From NCBI GenBank assembly GCA_963995505.1, contig OZ023181.1, forward strand, positions 19,898,221 to 19,962,220: a stretch of DNA of 64,000 bases, read 5' to 3'. The notes under the pieces are model-generated. The model was given only the letters and a program-made list of their open reading frames with translations, was not told the origin of the DNA and did not search any database. The first letter of the stretch is position 1; every line of letters starts with the position of its first letter. This document shows positions 1-11,726 of the stretch, one piece after another. The translations under genes were made by a program, and so were the position numbers. The stretch is from Hypericum androsaemum. Taxonomy: Eukaryota > Streptophyta > Magnoliopsida > Malpighiales > Hypericaceae.

Positions 1-60
1 CTCGACCTTCCCTCCCTCTCCCTCTCCCTCTGGCCTTGAGAAGTTGCAAGGGAAGAAGAA

Positions 61-3000
61 ATGGGAACAGTTTTCAAGTTGCTGGCTTTTCTTGTTGTAA
101 TGTGGTTGGGCTTGCAGGTGGTGGTCCAGTGTGACGTCACCTATGATAGGAAGGCAATTATGATAAATGGGGAGAGGAGGATCCTCTTCTCTGGCTCCAT
201 CCACTACCCAAGAAGCACTCCTGATGTATTCTAGCTCCAACCCATTTCCCATTCACCCAGTTTACTCTCAAAGTTCCAGTCTTTACTCTGTTTTAGGTAG
301 AGATTTTCTTATAATTTGTTGGTGTGGTTCTGGCTGCAGATGTGGGAAGATCTGATACAGAAGGCTAAGGATGGTGGACTTGATGTGGTTGAGACCTATG
401 TGTTCTGGAATGTGCATGAGCCAAGTCCTGGAAATGTACCTCTCTTTACTTTAGGCCCCTTTTTGGTCTTGTCTTCTTGCTTTTTAGTTCACTTGCTTGT
501 TACCATTTTGAGGGGAAGTTGGAGCTTAACTTGGTGCATTTTGTTGCTTGTGGTTTTGTCAATTTGTTGGGTTGTTGCAGTACAATTTTGAAGGGAGATA
601 TGACCTGGTGAGGTTCATTAAGACTGTACAGAAAGCAGGCCTCTATGCTCATCTTCGCATCGGTCCTTACGTTTGCGCGGAGTGGAATTTCGGGTACTAA
701 ATCCTTGATTACCATTTCTTTCCTAGTTAGCCTGTCTTAGTTCTGTTAGTTGACTTAATATATTATTTTGTTTTTCATGTTTGCTTTAGGGGTTTTCCTG
801 TCTGGTTGAAGTATGTCCCTGGAATCAGCTTCAGGACAGACAATGAGCCATTTAAGGTTTATGTCTTTCTCTTTGCCATTACGTTGGGTTAAAACTACAT
901 CACGAAAACTGCAATGCAGTCGAATTTAGATGTTCTGATAAGCTCTCTTGTGCTAACAATGATAATTTACTGTCATGTTTGCAGAAAGCAATGCAAGGTT
1001 TCACCGAAAAGATTGTAAGCTTGATGAAAAGTGAAAGCTTGTTTGAATCCCAGGGTGGCCCAATTATACTATCCCAGGTTTCTGCTTTCCCATCTTTGCT
1101 CTTATTCTTAGTATTAGTTCTGCGCAATGACGAAATCGTTTCCTTCATTGGAATGCTGAGAATTTCTTTCAATTTTTGTTTGTGGTACTCTCGAGTAGTG
1201 ACCCTGCTATATGGTCATGTAGATTGAGAACGAATACGGAACTCAGAGTAAGCTGTTTGGGACTGCTGGTCATAATTATATGACTTGGGCAGCAAACATG
1301 GCCGTTGAAACGGGAACCGGGGTCCCCTGGGTGATGTGCAAAGAGGAGGATGCCCCAGATCCGGTGGTGAGCAAATCCTTTCCCGAATAATATAAATAAG
1401 ATGTGATATCTACTTATTTTGTAATCCTTATGATGAGTCCTGCTGAGGGCATCCCTACATTGTCGTTTCTAGATAAACACGTGCAATGGATTTTACTGCG
1501 ACTCATTCACTCCCAACAAGCCTTACAAGCCCACCATATGGACAGAAGCTTGGAGTGGATGGTACCTATCTATCATTTGCCCTTCCATCGAATAATTGCA
1601 TACTGCAAGTGTTCACTTTTTCTCAAGTTATTCTTCTTTTCATTACGAAGGTTCACTGAATTCGGAGGTCCAATTCATGAGCGTCCGGTTCAGGATTTGG
1701 CATTTGCTGTTGCACGGTTCATACAGAAAGGGGGATCCTTCATAAATTACTACATGGTCAGTTGTTCTTTCCGGGAGAAGGAGGATACGAGCTGCCGCGG
1801 TTGCTGAAATTTACTTGCAACAGAATTCATGACTTTTCTTGTGCTTTGTGAACAGTATCACGGAGGGACCAATTTCGGTCGCAGCGCTGGAGGTCCATTC
1901 ATCACTACCAGCTATGACTATGATGCTCCCATAGATGAATATGGTAAAGTGGGAATGGTTTTATGTTGAAGCTATTTCAAGCCACCAGATATATCAGCTT
2001 ACTAGTGGATCTGAGAACAGTGGAATAATTGTCTTGAATCTTGTTTTTGTCCAATCCTTGGTACTTTTGGTAAGTATATGTATAATAACAGTGGCTTGGA
2101 TCAAACAAATTTGGCAGGTCTGGTCCGGCAACCCAAGTACGGTCATTTAAAGGAGCTTCATAGGTCTATCAAGATGTGTGAGCGAGCTTTAGTCTCAGCT
2201 GATCCCATTGTGACTCAAATTGGAAACTTACAGCAGGTTTGAAGGGCTTCTCTTGTATTACTACCAGATCTAATTGCCCCCGGTTTCTGATTTAGCTTCG
2301 CGCTTTGGCATTTCAGGCTCATGTATACTCTACCGAACATGGAGATTGTGCTGCTTTTCTTGCCAATTATGACACAAAATCTGCTGCTAGAATTTTGTTC
2401 AACAACATGCACTATAACTTGCCTCCGTGGTCTATCAGCGTCCTTCCCGACTGCAGAAATGTGGTCTTCAATACAGCAAAGGTGTGGTACTCTATGTGCT
2501 TCGTGTGTTGAAGGCCAAGCAGCGAAAGAGAACTCCTCATCTACAGTGTCTTGAGAGAAACTAGCAAGTCTACATGTTGAGTTTTCACTCTTGTGCAGGT
2601 TGGAGTTCAAACATCCAAAATGGGAATGGTGCAAGCAATTAGTGAGACGTTCTCTTGGGAAAGTTTCGATGAGGATCTTTCTGCTCTGGATGAAAGCAAC
2701 ACGTTCACTGCTTCCGGCTTATTGGAGCAGATAAATGTGACAAGAGATGCTAGTGATTATCTATGGTACATTACGAGGTGAGATCTATTACCACGAGTGA
2801 CTTGACGTGTTGAAAATCATCTTCTGTCGATACCAATATGAATCTATCACGTACTTGCAGCGTCGATATTGGTTCATCAGAGTCATTTCTGCATAGTGGA
2901 GAACTTCCCACTCTCATTGTTCAATCAACCGGCCATGCTGTTCACATATTTATCAACGGAGAGCTTTCAGGTATTCATCTACCATATGTTCTCGATTGAC

Positions 3001-4391
3001 AAGAACGACTAGTCACTGGTCAAGGACTAATCCCTTCTCGCATAGGTTCTGCATTCGGGACACGAGAGAACAGGAGGTTCACTTATACCGGAAAGGCTAA
3101 CCTGCGTGCCGGCTCAAATAGAATCGCATTGCTCAGCGTTGCTGTTGGGTTGCCGGTAATTTCCCTTCTGCAGTAGTCTTCATTTTGCAGTACCCTTCAG
3201 CTTACACACATAATTTCCTGATAACACATTTTCTATTTTGAAGAATGTGGGTGGACATTTCGAGACGTGGAATACAGGAATCCTAGGTCCAGTCGCACTC
3301 CACGGCCTTGACCAAGGAAAATGGGACCTGTCCTGGCAAAAGTGGACCTACCAGGTTGGTCTCAAAGGAGAAGCCATGAATCTAATCTCTCCGACTAGCG
3401 TTTCCTCTGTGTCGTGGATGGCAACATCCCTTGCCGTACAAAGACCGCAACCCTTAACTTGGCATAAGGTGCATACCTTTCAAGCCTACAGCCGGTTATT
3501 GTTATACGAATAGGCTGAAATTCTGACTTCCTCGGATCAACTATGCAGGCTTATTTCAATGCACCTGAAGGAGATGAGCCATTGGCTTTGGACATGGCCA
3601 GTATGGGCAAGGGCCAAGTATGGATCAACGGGCAGAGTATTGGGAGATACTGGACCGCATATGCCAATGGCGATTGCAGCGGATGCAGCTACTCCGGAAC
3701 GTTCCGTCCAACTAAGTGCCAGCTTGGTTGTGGGCAACCAACCCAGCGATGGTGAGTACTAAAACCATTTAGTCATTTTAGAGTGAAGCTTTTGGAACTA
3801 GTTATTAATGGCCGTGGGCTTATGTTTGTTCAGGTATCACGCGCCTCGTTCTTGGTTGAAGCCAACGCAAAATCTCCTGGTAATTTTCGAGGAACTTGGA
3901 GGGAACCCCCATGGAATTTCGCTGGTAAAGAGATCGATGACCAGTGTTTGCGCGGAGGTCACCGAGTTCCATCCGACGCTGAAGAACTGGCACATTGAAA
4001 GCTACGGAAGAGCGGAAGAGTTCCACAGCCCCAAAGTCCACCTCCGCTGCAGCGATGGCCAAGCCATTTCCGCCATCAAGTTTGCAAGCTTCGGCACTCC
4101 TCTGGGAACTTGCGGGAGCTACGAGCAAGGAACTTGCCACGCCCCTGCCTCATACGCCACCATAGAAAAAGTACACATTTCACAAAACCTTCTCAAATTA
4201 CTTCGCTCTCCCAATACCTGCATTTCAATCTCACCATGTCATATCCCCTCTCGTTTTCGCAGAGATGCATAGGGAAGCAGAGATGCGCCGTGACCATAGC
4301 GAACAGCAACTTCGGCCCAGACCCTTGTCCGAACATGCTGAAGCGGCTGTCCGTCGAAGCTGTATGCTCTCCAACAGAGTTGAAGAACTAA
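61..4391 (+). CDS. BGAL3: Beta-galactosidase, GH35, BGAL3-type with SUEL lectin tail
   Basis: Predicted secreted cell-wall beta-galactosidase that trims galactose from wall polysaccharides or glycoproteins (family knowledge). I read 18 exons: 61-225, 340-435, 581-693, 790-856, 985-1077, 1223-1366, 1473-1561, 1651-1756, 1856-1943, 2118-2236, 2317-2481, 2599-2777, 2861-2970, 3046-3155, 3244-3468, 3549-3751, 3834-4170 and 4263-4391. All joins keep phase and give 845 residues, close to the roughly 850 of Arabidopsis BGAL3. Residues 1-24 are a hydrophobic signal peptide. The GH35 acid/base Glu is about E182 (IENEYG) and the nucleophile about E251 (WTEAWSGW). The Cys-rich SUEL galactose-binding lectin domain covers about residues 755-840, including [11 protein letters not shown] and the CxxK-rich end. 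The start is the first ATG, followed at once by the signal peptide. The gene is convergent with the thioredoxin gene. The subfamily assignment rests on remembered alignment. Confidence 0.95.
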
Positions 4392-5251
4392 CAAGGCTCA
4401 AACACCCCGAAGAGGCCCCTAATAAATATTCCACCTAGTCATCTAAATCATAGGAAGAATACAGGTAAGAGAGAAGAAAAAGGTTTCACTTTAATTAGGA
4501 GAAGGAAAAAGCTGTTGTCTCTCAAAATGGGGGAGGCAGTGGCCTGAGTGTTTAGAGTCAGTCCCACAAGGCAATTTCCTGTTCGTTAAAAGTCTCTTCA
4601 TTTTAGTGTAAATTAGTGATTCTTAGGTAGCAGATTCTGCAGATTCCTGGGTTCCTGCAATTTGGGAGCTCCAGTGAACTCCGAGTCCCCGACAGCTTCC
4701 GGCTTTTTTAACTGGATGATGGCGGGTACAGGGCAAGAATGTGTCTCTGAGTAGTTTATACTGGGAGCGGATCCCGGTGTACCAGAACTAATGTGTTTAT
4801 TTTCCTTGTAATGAAATTGACGTGTGAATTTTATCTTGGAAAAAACTTTGATATGTGAAGATTGAAACATGGGAAACGTGTCTATGTTCAGTTAATTTCT
4901 ACTTCTTCCTAGTGCACCTCGTTTTTCAGATAATCCAAACTCACTCATTCAGATTCGAGCCAAATCACGGCTAAAGTTTCTGGCTCGTTACGGTTCGAGC
5001 AAGACCACATCTCACAAAGTATCAATGCAACTAGTTAAACTAGAACATTTGTTGCTAAACAATCAGAAACTGTCACAAGGCTCGAACATAGATAGATCAG
5101 AGATAATCATACCAATAACATAGAGCACGAATCTGCATCACACATCAAACACCAAATGCCCAGTCCTCGTAAACTTGTGTCATGACACTATCCGATACTT
5201 CATACTGATTTTACCTTCTAAACATCAAGAGGTGAATGGAAGTCATCAGAT
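4392..5251. other. Convergent intergenic region with both 3' UTRs
   Basis: Spacer between the stop of the beta-galactosidase and the stop of the thioredoxin on the other strand. A canonical AATAAA lies at 4421-4426, about 30 bases after the BGAL3 stop, and is a plausible polyadenylation signal. I see no further gene or repeat. Confidence 0.6.
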
Positions 5252-6684
5252 TCATGCAGAAGCACTGGCAGGGGTGCCCGCGTGCTTTGCTACCTTTTGC
5301 TGCAGTTCATCCTTCCTTGCACCGACCACCTTGTCGACAATCTTCCCCTCCTTCAGGAACATGAAAGTCGGCATTGCCTCCACAGCCCAATCCTGAGCAA
5401 CTGACTGCGACAAACAATAGTTTAAAGTACATTAATAACCTTGATATAATTGGCTGCAGCTCGAGAAAGATTTAAGGGTAAAGTCACAACCTTGAGTTCA
5501 TCCACATCCACCTTCAGGAAGGTAACATTAGGCAGCTTCTTTGCCAGCTCCGCTAAGACAGGTGCGATGAAACGGCAGGGTCCACACCATGATGCAGTAA
5601 AATCAACCACAATCTGCATCGAGATTCAGCAGCCAACAATTACAATTAGATTAGAAGACGGTAGACCATTTCATTCCGTTGCTTATACTCCGGAGAAGGA
5701 TTTTCCCAATCATTTGGCACGGCAGAACAACAACATGTCCAATCTAGTACACAGAAACGTGAATCACAGCATGAATTGTAGAACAAAGAGACATCAAACA
5801 GTCTAGGATTGATGTAGCCTCCTGCAAATAACATGGTGCAATAACGCAAGCATATCCATCCAAGCGTGGAACTGCTAATCGCTGTGAAGAGTCAGTAACC
5901 ACAATATATTAATAAAACTGCTTCCATGAATTGGCACGCCAATCACCAATCGTAGGGCACCAAGCAACAAAGACCAAGCCATTATCTCAACTAGAAAACA
6001 TCCCTCCTTTACATAAAATAAGACCATAACACATATTGCGAATCAAACCAAATGGACACAGAACGACACAGTTTGGAGAAACAACAGTCAGCAGCCGAAA
6101 CAGACAACACAAAGCCTCCAAACCTTCCAATTATTCAGTCATATTAATTAAACAATAAACCTCGGACTCAAAGGAGACAACAAAACCACTGCTTTCTTGA
6201 AACCTCACATCAGCCATACAAGAAAGTTCAAACTTTGTTGGCCCCCTTTATGACTCTGAGTCTGACCAGAGAGCAATCCTTGTCCAACCCACAACGTTAA
6301 GCCCACAAAGCACCCTACGATACGGATAGGATGTAAACAAATCATACCTCGTTTTTCATAGGTCGATGGATCAATTCCCAAATTTATAATATTTTAAAAA
6401 AAACCCATAAAGCACAAAACAAAACAAAATCCTTCCTTTCGCAATCACAAAGTCAATCAAATCCAGATTCGAATTGACCCAATCAAGACGACGAATCAAC
6501 GTCGAAAGGACAGAAACCCGGAGACAAAAAAGACTCGACCTTTAATAAAAATGAGGCAAAAATAAACGAAAAATAGGGAAAAGAAAGAGACCAGCTTGTT
6601 GGAGTTGTTGCCCTTCTCTAGCTGCTCGGTCCATGCCTCTACGGTGTGGCAACTGATCACCTGTCCCTCTTCCGCCGCTGCCAT
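5252..6684 (-). CDS. TRXH1: Thioredoxin h, cytosolic
   Basis: Small dithiol oxidoreductase that reduces target disulfides in the cytosol with electrons from NADPH-thioredoxin reductase (family knowledge). Three exons on the minus strand: 6592-6684 (31 codons), 5491-5613 (41 codons) and 5252-5404 (50 codons plus stop), giving 122 residues, normal for h-type. The active site WCGPC is at residues 40-44, split from the N-terminal exon as in plant TRX h. The cis-Pro region EAMPTFMF and the C-terminal GARKDEL segment are present. The start MAAAEEG is typical of TRX h1. An ATG at 5619 lies inside the intron acceptor and is not the start. There is no transit peptide, which fits a cytosolic location. 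The next gene upstream, RTH, is on the same strand. From memory, TRX1 and RTH are also neighbours in Arabidopsis. Confidence 0.95.
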
Positions 6685-8899
6685 TTTTTCCTAATTTCAC
6701 TGGAAATAATTAATTACTTGCCGGATTTTCCCCCCCTTTATCCTCTTTTTTCCCTCTGTTCTTTTGGCGTTTCTGCGGTTTTAAGTATAGAGGGATTGTT
6801 GGAATCCGGCGCGGGTTTCCACTATAATTACGGGATTGCCACGCGTGTATGTTTAGCTTCGGTAAATTTTTGGTACGATCGCAATTAATGTATGTAACTT
6901 AACTAAAAATATATATGTACGGTTTTGTATATCTCATAATCAAAATATTAACATTTATTTATTTATTTATATGGTACATTTTGTAAATATATTTTATTTA
7001 AAAAAATTATATGTATAATTAATTTTTCTAAATTTATCATTATCACTATAAAATTAAATCATCTTTGTGGCTTTACGATTTCTTCCCGGCCATCGGCTTT
7101 TCTCGGAATGCAGGCATATAAACATTTTAGATATATCCAAAGATTAAAAGGGTCATTTGTTGATTTTATACGATGTACAAAAGAAAACGAGAAACGGTGA
7201 TTGAGCGACTTTTTTTTACCGGGCTGTCAATTTCTGGAAAATTCGATTTGTAGGCAAAGTAGCTATTACTAAGAGGTCTCGCTTCGAATTTTTTGAAAGA
7301 TAAGTATGTTTGAAAGTATTGCGTAGTAGAAAAAAAGTATTGTTATCTTCGAAAGTCTTATTTATTCGAATTTTGATTTATTGACTCAGGTTCATCTACG
7401 GAAAGTGAGTCAGGGTCTAAGATCAGGTCGAAATGTGTAGTCAATGGACAACATGTGAATATTCTCGTACTACCTCTTATTAGTCCCGAGGGATGGAGGA
7501 GGTTAGGTTAGCCAACAAATATGATTGTTGGTTCAAAGACGCCGAGTGTCCCTGCTTTTTCAAGGTAAGAAGGGGTAAATGATTAGAAACAAAATAATAT
7601 AAAATAAACAGTTTCGTCAATGTGACGTCTTTTAGGCAGAGTTAGAAGATCATGAAGATCCCAATAATTTTAATTACTTAGGTCTTTGTAACCAGTCTCT
7701 TCTGAAGAACTCTCGCTTGAATATCCAAAAAAGAACCCATTCACTTAAATTCCTTATATGTTCTTAAAGATGCCCTTAAAGTTGTCAATTCAATTTTGAT
7801 AACGTTTTGTTATAAATCAATCGAATGAAGGTCAAATAATTTCTTTACTAAATCAAAAAGTTCAATAAGCCTCTTGTACTTCTCTAAACGGGTCATTTAA
7901 TATCTTAAAACCATGTTTCTGGTCAACGGCAACACCTCACCAACTTATAGGTGTCCCGATTGTTTATGGTTTATACTTTTTGAGGGTTTTCTAGTTTCTA
8001 TGAGTTTGTAGGCTTTTTAATTTTACATTTAAAGTAATATGAAGATGAATATTTAAGATGTCAAAAATGCCAGGTAAGTCTGTGAAGTATCACCGATGAT
8101 GTGAAACATGATTTAAGATGTTAATTGACATGTTTGGAGAAATGCAGTGAGCTAGGTGAATCAATTTCAAGTACAAAATACTTATTAAATTTTTTGAGAT
8201 AATAAAGTACCTATTTGTCATTTGTTCCTAATTGAATTAATGTAAGTGCCAACCTCCGACGACAACATGGCACTGGCAACCCAAAATAATTACGAATATC
8301 CGCATATCTCTTTTCCAGAACTCGTTGTTAGCCCGTCCAATCTTGTGGAATTGATTCTCCAGCAGGATATCGATCGTATTCCTGCGTCTCACGTGAAAAC
8401 GACAGTATACTGAACTGGCGTTCTGATCTTGCTTTCCTATGCTAATCCTGGTCACTTTATAAACTTTAGTTACCCCAAACTAATCCTCTTTCAAAAATCA
8501 GTCACTAAACGACTAATCCAGATAAACTCGTAATAACCAATACGAACAACAAAACTTTGCTAACCAAATTTATTGCATTGCATATTCATTTCTCTAAAAA
8601 GGATAGGTTTTTAAAATAAATCAGCTGCCCACTAATTCAATGCACACTCGGTGGTAACCAATCTTTGTAGAAAAAATAAATCTTAGTAGATTTTAGGTTG
8701 ATGACAATCCGTGTGGGCTGCTCCCTAGTATGTACTAGTCCTATCCAGGAAATAGGACCCTATTACAAGCTTAATTGTATCTGTTGTCTTAGCTGCTTGA
8801 AGTACATCGATATATCTAAGCGCACGCGCCCGAACGAGTTTGGGTGCGTGATTGACTACTGCTCTTAATCTTTTACAAGAAGGTCCAATGGAATGGAAG
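6685..8899. other. AT-rich intergenic region
   Basis: Contains the thioredoxin promoter side and the 3' flank of the RTH gene. No convincing gene. Around 7480-7560 a segment with GTTAGCCAAC and GGTTCAAAGAC resembles the A and B boxes of a decayed tRNA-derived SINE. A related but more diverged segment lies near 24130-24200. The 72-codon open frame at 8237-8455 (-) has no recognised motif. Confidence 0.5.
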
Positions 8900-9850
8900 C
8901 TACAACTGTATCACGTCCTTGACAAGGTAAGTCCCGACTAGAAACCAGCCGACGAGTAGGAATGAGAAGAAGGCCAAGAAGGTCAGAAAGGTTGCTCCCC
9001 AGAACAGAACTCCAAAACAGAACACTATGGTGAACGGCAAGTAAGTCCGGATCATGGCTCCGGTGCTCACCCATTGACCCTTGAGGAACATCAATGCAGC
9101 AAGATTCACCACGTTCCACCCACCGGATAAAAAATCTAACCGGTTTACACCATTGGCAACGAATGAGTGGCAATTGCAGGTGAAAAGACTGTACAGGTGA
9201 TGCTGGTACTCCTGCGTGGACTTCTTCAACACATCGTCCCAGGCCACTTTGCCAGTTGAGGGTGCCTCCAGGTTGTACTCATCACCACCGTCAAATGAAG
9301 ATGAACGTGGAAGCAGAGAACATTCCTGGAAAAAGAATTTGGGAGGTGATCAAATAAATAACATGCTGGAGAAAACCAGCCCCATTGCTGAATTGGACAT
9401 TTCATCATACAATTGATAGGACGAGATTAAATTACAGAACATGGTTTAGAATCAGAGGGAGAGAATGCCTAGAAAAATCCATCTCCCGGCAGGATCAGGA
9501 GTGACCAGAGAACGGGGCGTTTATACAAAGGACAAACCCAGATGAAAAACTCCATTCAACACGAAGCAGCAGAGATATACCTTATCTTTGTCTATCTGAA
9601 TGTAGCGAGCCACTGCTCCGAACGCAAAATTGTCCACAGACACAAAGTTAGGCCCAGCGAAGTCCAATATAACTCCATCCTCCCGGCAAATACCCATGTG
9701 ACCAATGAAAGGGATGAGCCACGATATCACGGGAAGGGGCGTCCAGACAATGCAGCAAGGGAATCTAGCCCTCTTAGGATCAATCTTCATAGTCTGAGTG
9801 TAATGCTCCTCTAGCATCATCTGGTCCTCCGTCTCCACGTGTTCTCCCAT
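8900..9850 (-). CDS. RTH: RTE1/RTH family membrane protein (DUF778, TMEM222-like)
   Basis: Homologue of REVERSION-TO-ETHYLENE SENSITIVITY1 and its paralogue RTH, ER/Golgi membrane proteins that influence ethylene-receptor ETR1 activity (family knowledge). Two coding exons: 9581-9850 (90 codons) and 8900-9325 (141 codons plus stop), joined in phase 0. The 231-residue product is the length I recall for Arabidopsis RTH. Family signatures are present: [15 protein letters not shown] at about 30-44, [17 protein letters not shown] at about 50-66, [10 protein letters not shown] at 139-148, and two to three hydrophobic segments in the last 80 residues. The start is the ATG before GEHVETED. The minus-strand sequence AAG/GTACGT near 10318 looks like a 5'-UTR intron donor, so the transcript probably starts near 10.4 kb. 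RTH is preferred to RTE1 because of length and neighbourhood. Confidence 0.92.
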
Positions 9851-10500
9851 GGCCGAAAGTTACACCACAATTTCTAGCCCCTCAACCTACCACACTTCCC
9901 AGAACCTTTTCACATGACGGGAAAACAAACAATCAATTCAAAATATCATATAACAATTGTTTCAGAAGCTTAGGAACCCTAGATCTACAAATCTTACATC
10001 CTCTTCTACCAAATCACATTGCCAAAGATATCAACAAATGAAATCCGCTAAAACTAATGATTCTCAGCTCATCCTCAACATTTACCCTCTCCATTCACAG
10101 GTAAGAAACGCATCATTTCCCAAACAACAATCATAAACGTTTCCTAAAGCGGAAAACTGATTAATACAACCCGTGAAACCGACAAAATTGATCAAGAATC
10201 CAGCCAGAAAAAAAAAACTAGATCCAGTCGAGCCTAGCATCCAACGGATCACAAATGGTGATGGAATCCTGAAAAAACTTTATTAAAAAAAGAGATTCGG
10301 TTTGTGAAGAGTACGTACCTTAATAAGATGGAGAATAGGAAGAAGATCCAAATCCAAGCATGGAGGAGGGAGGAGGAGAGGAGCGGTGACTATTTCATTT
10401 CATTTTATTTTATTTTCCTCTTTTTCTTTGTATTTGTTTTTAACCACCAGCTTGTAGAATTGTGGCTTTTTAATGACTGGCCAGGGAAGAGAGAAGGGGC
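9851..10500 (-). promoter_or_regulatory. Probable 5' UTR with intron and promoter of RTH
   Basis: No coding frame is supported here. On the minus strand a good donor (AAG/GTACGT) occurs at about 10318, and a pyrimidine-rich tract with a possible CTAG acceptor lies just before the RTH ATG. This suggests one intron in the 5' UTR. The core promoter would lie above about 10.4 kb. Inference only. Confidence 0.4.
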
Positions 10501-10878
10501 TCAGTCGAGGCATCGGACTGGGATTTCTTTATTGTTACCGGACGACATGTCTTCCATTTCGGGACGACCGCAAATTGTCTCTTGTTATATCCGAATTTAT
10601 TTTAAATTTGGGTTCGAATAATTTTATATTCTAATCCAATTATTCAAAATATAAATTATGAATTCAGATATTAAAATTACTAGTAATTCACTAATTATTC
10701 AGTTCACAAACACAATCACACTACTAACTCGACTAAATTCCCAATTCCCTCGCCACATCCTAAAACCTAAATTGTCATCTAAATTTCCGATTCTTTGAAT
10801 AAAGCTCGATAATGTTCGACTGTTAAAAGATATATGTCCAGCCATTTGTATACATCTTTGTAATTTTTTAGCATAAAT

Positions 10879-11214
10879 TATTGAGAATCTCGTATCGGTT
10901 AAAATACAAGTGGGGGGCAAGTTTATAAGTGTGAAAAATCCACCAACCTATTGCCTTAAGGTTTTGAGTTGGATATGGAGATTCTAACATTGTATCAGAG
11001 CGGGTTGATCCTGTGCCCATTGTTGAGCTCGCACGACCCCGTTTCTCGCACTTTGGTGAAATCAAAGCTGGTGCAATCTTCGACCCGATGGGTCTTATTT
11101 GAGGGGGCGTGTTGAGAATCTCACATCGGTCAAAACACGAGCGGGGTACAAGTTTATAAGTGTGAAAAATCCACCAACCCATGACCTTAAGGGTTGGATA
11201 TGAAAATTCTCTAC
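10879..11214 (+). mobile_element. TRIM retrotransposon (miniature LTR element)
   Basis: Two direct repeats of about 110 bp flank a short non-coding interior. LTR1 is 10879-10989 (starts TATTGAG, ends CTAACA) and LTR2 is 11110 to about 11214 (starts TGTTGAG, end decayed). Both contain a GTTTATAAGTGTGAAAAATCC block. Directly after LTR1 comes TTGTATCAGAGC, a near match to the tRNA-Met primer site TGGTATCAGAGC. Before LTR2 there is a purine run GAGGGGGCG that serves as polypurine tract. No clear target-site duplication was found, so the element is old or truncated. Confidence 0.75.
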
Positions 11215-11662
11215 CAAATATCTAGAATTATATCGAAATGATTACTTTATATTTGAGCTGCGCAAATCCCAAATAGTAGAAAATATATTGATGCCAAGTT
11301 TTAACAATATTGTAACTTAAATTATAACAATTCTTACAAGTTCATATAAGTATTATTCGGTAAATATTTCCCTAATTGGAACTAAAGTGGAGTTTGTTTT
11401 GCTAGAAAATGCTTCGGAAAAAGATCAAATTTAATTAAGAAAGAGAGTCCCTTAATTAAGAAACAAGCTTAATTAGGAACCTATTTGGCGTCTCAAGTCA
11501 GATCTCTGTGCAAACTGAAATATCCCATCGGAATTACGCAGTAATTAATAAAGCCCGCGCTCGCCCTTCATGCGTCCGGCTTCTCTCTCCATCCCGCCGA
11601 GGAGGCAACTCCAAACTCATCCACGGCGCCGTTTTGTGCAAAGATCAACAACGAGGCTACCA

Positions 11663-11671
11663 AAACCCTAA
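11663..11671 (+). promoter_or_regulatory. Telo-box in the MORC 5' leader
   Basis: AAACCCTAA lies 56 bases before the MORC ATG. Telo-boxes are common near transcription starts of plant housekeeping and dividing-cell genes. The role here is inferred. Confidence 0.5.
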
Positions 11672-11726
11672 TTTCGCTATACGGTGACGCATTAGATTAT
11701 TAGAAGACTCGGGAGGAGAAGAAGGA

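Noticed and set aside
5422..5619. Separate short thioredoxin gene starting at the ATG at 5619
   Set aside because: That ATG is part of the intron next to the acceptor. The three-exon model gives the full 122-residue protein.
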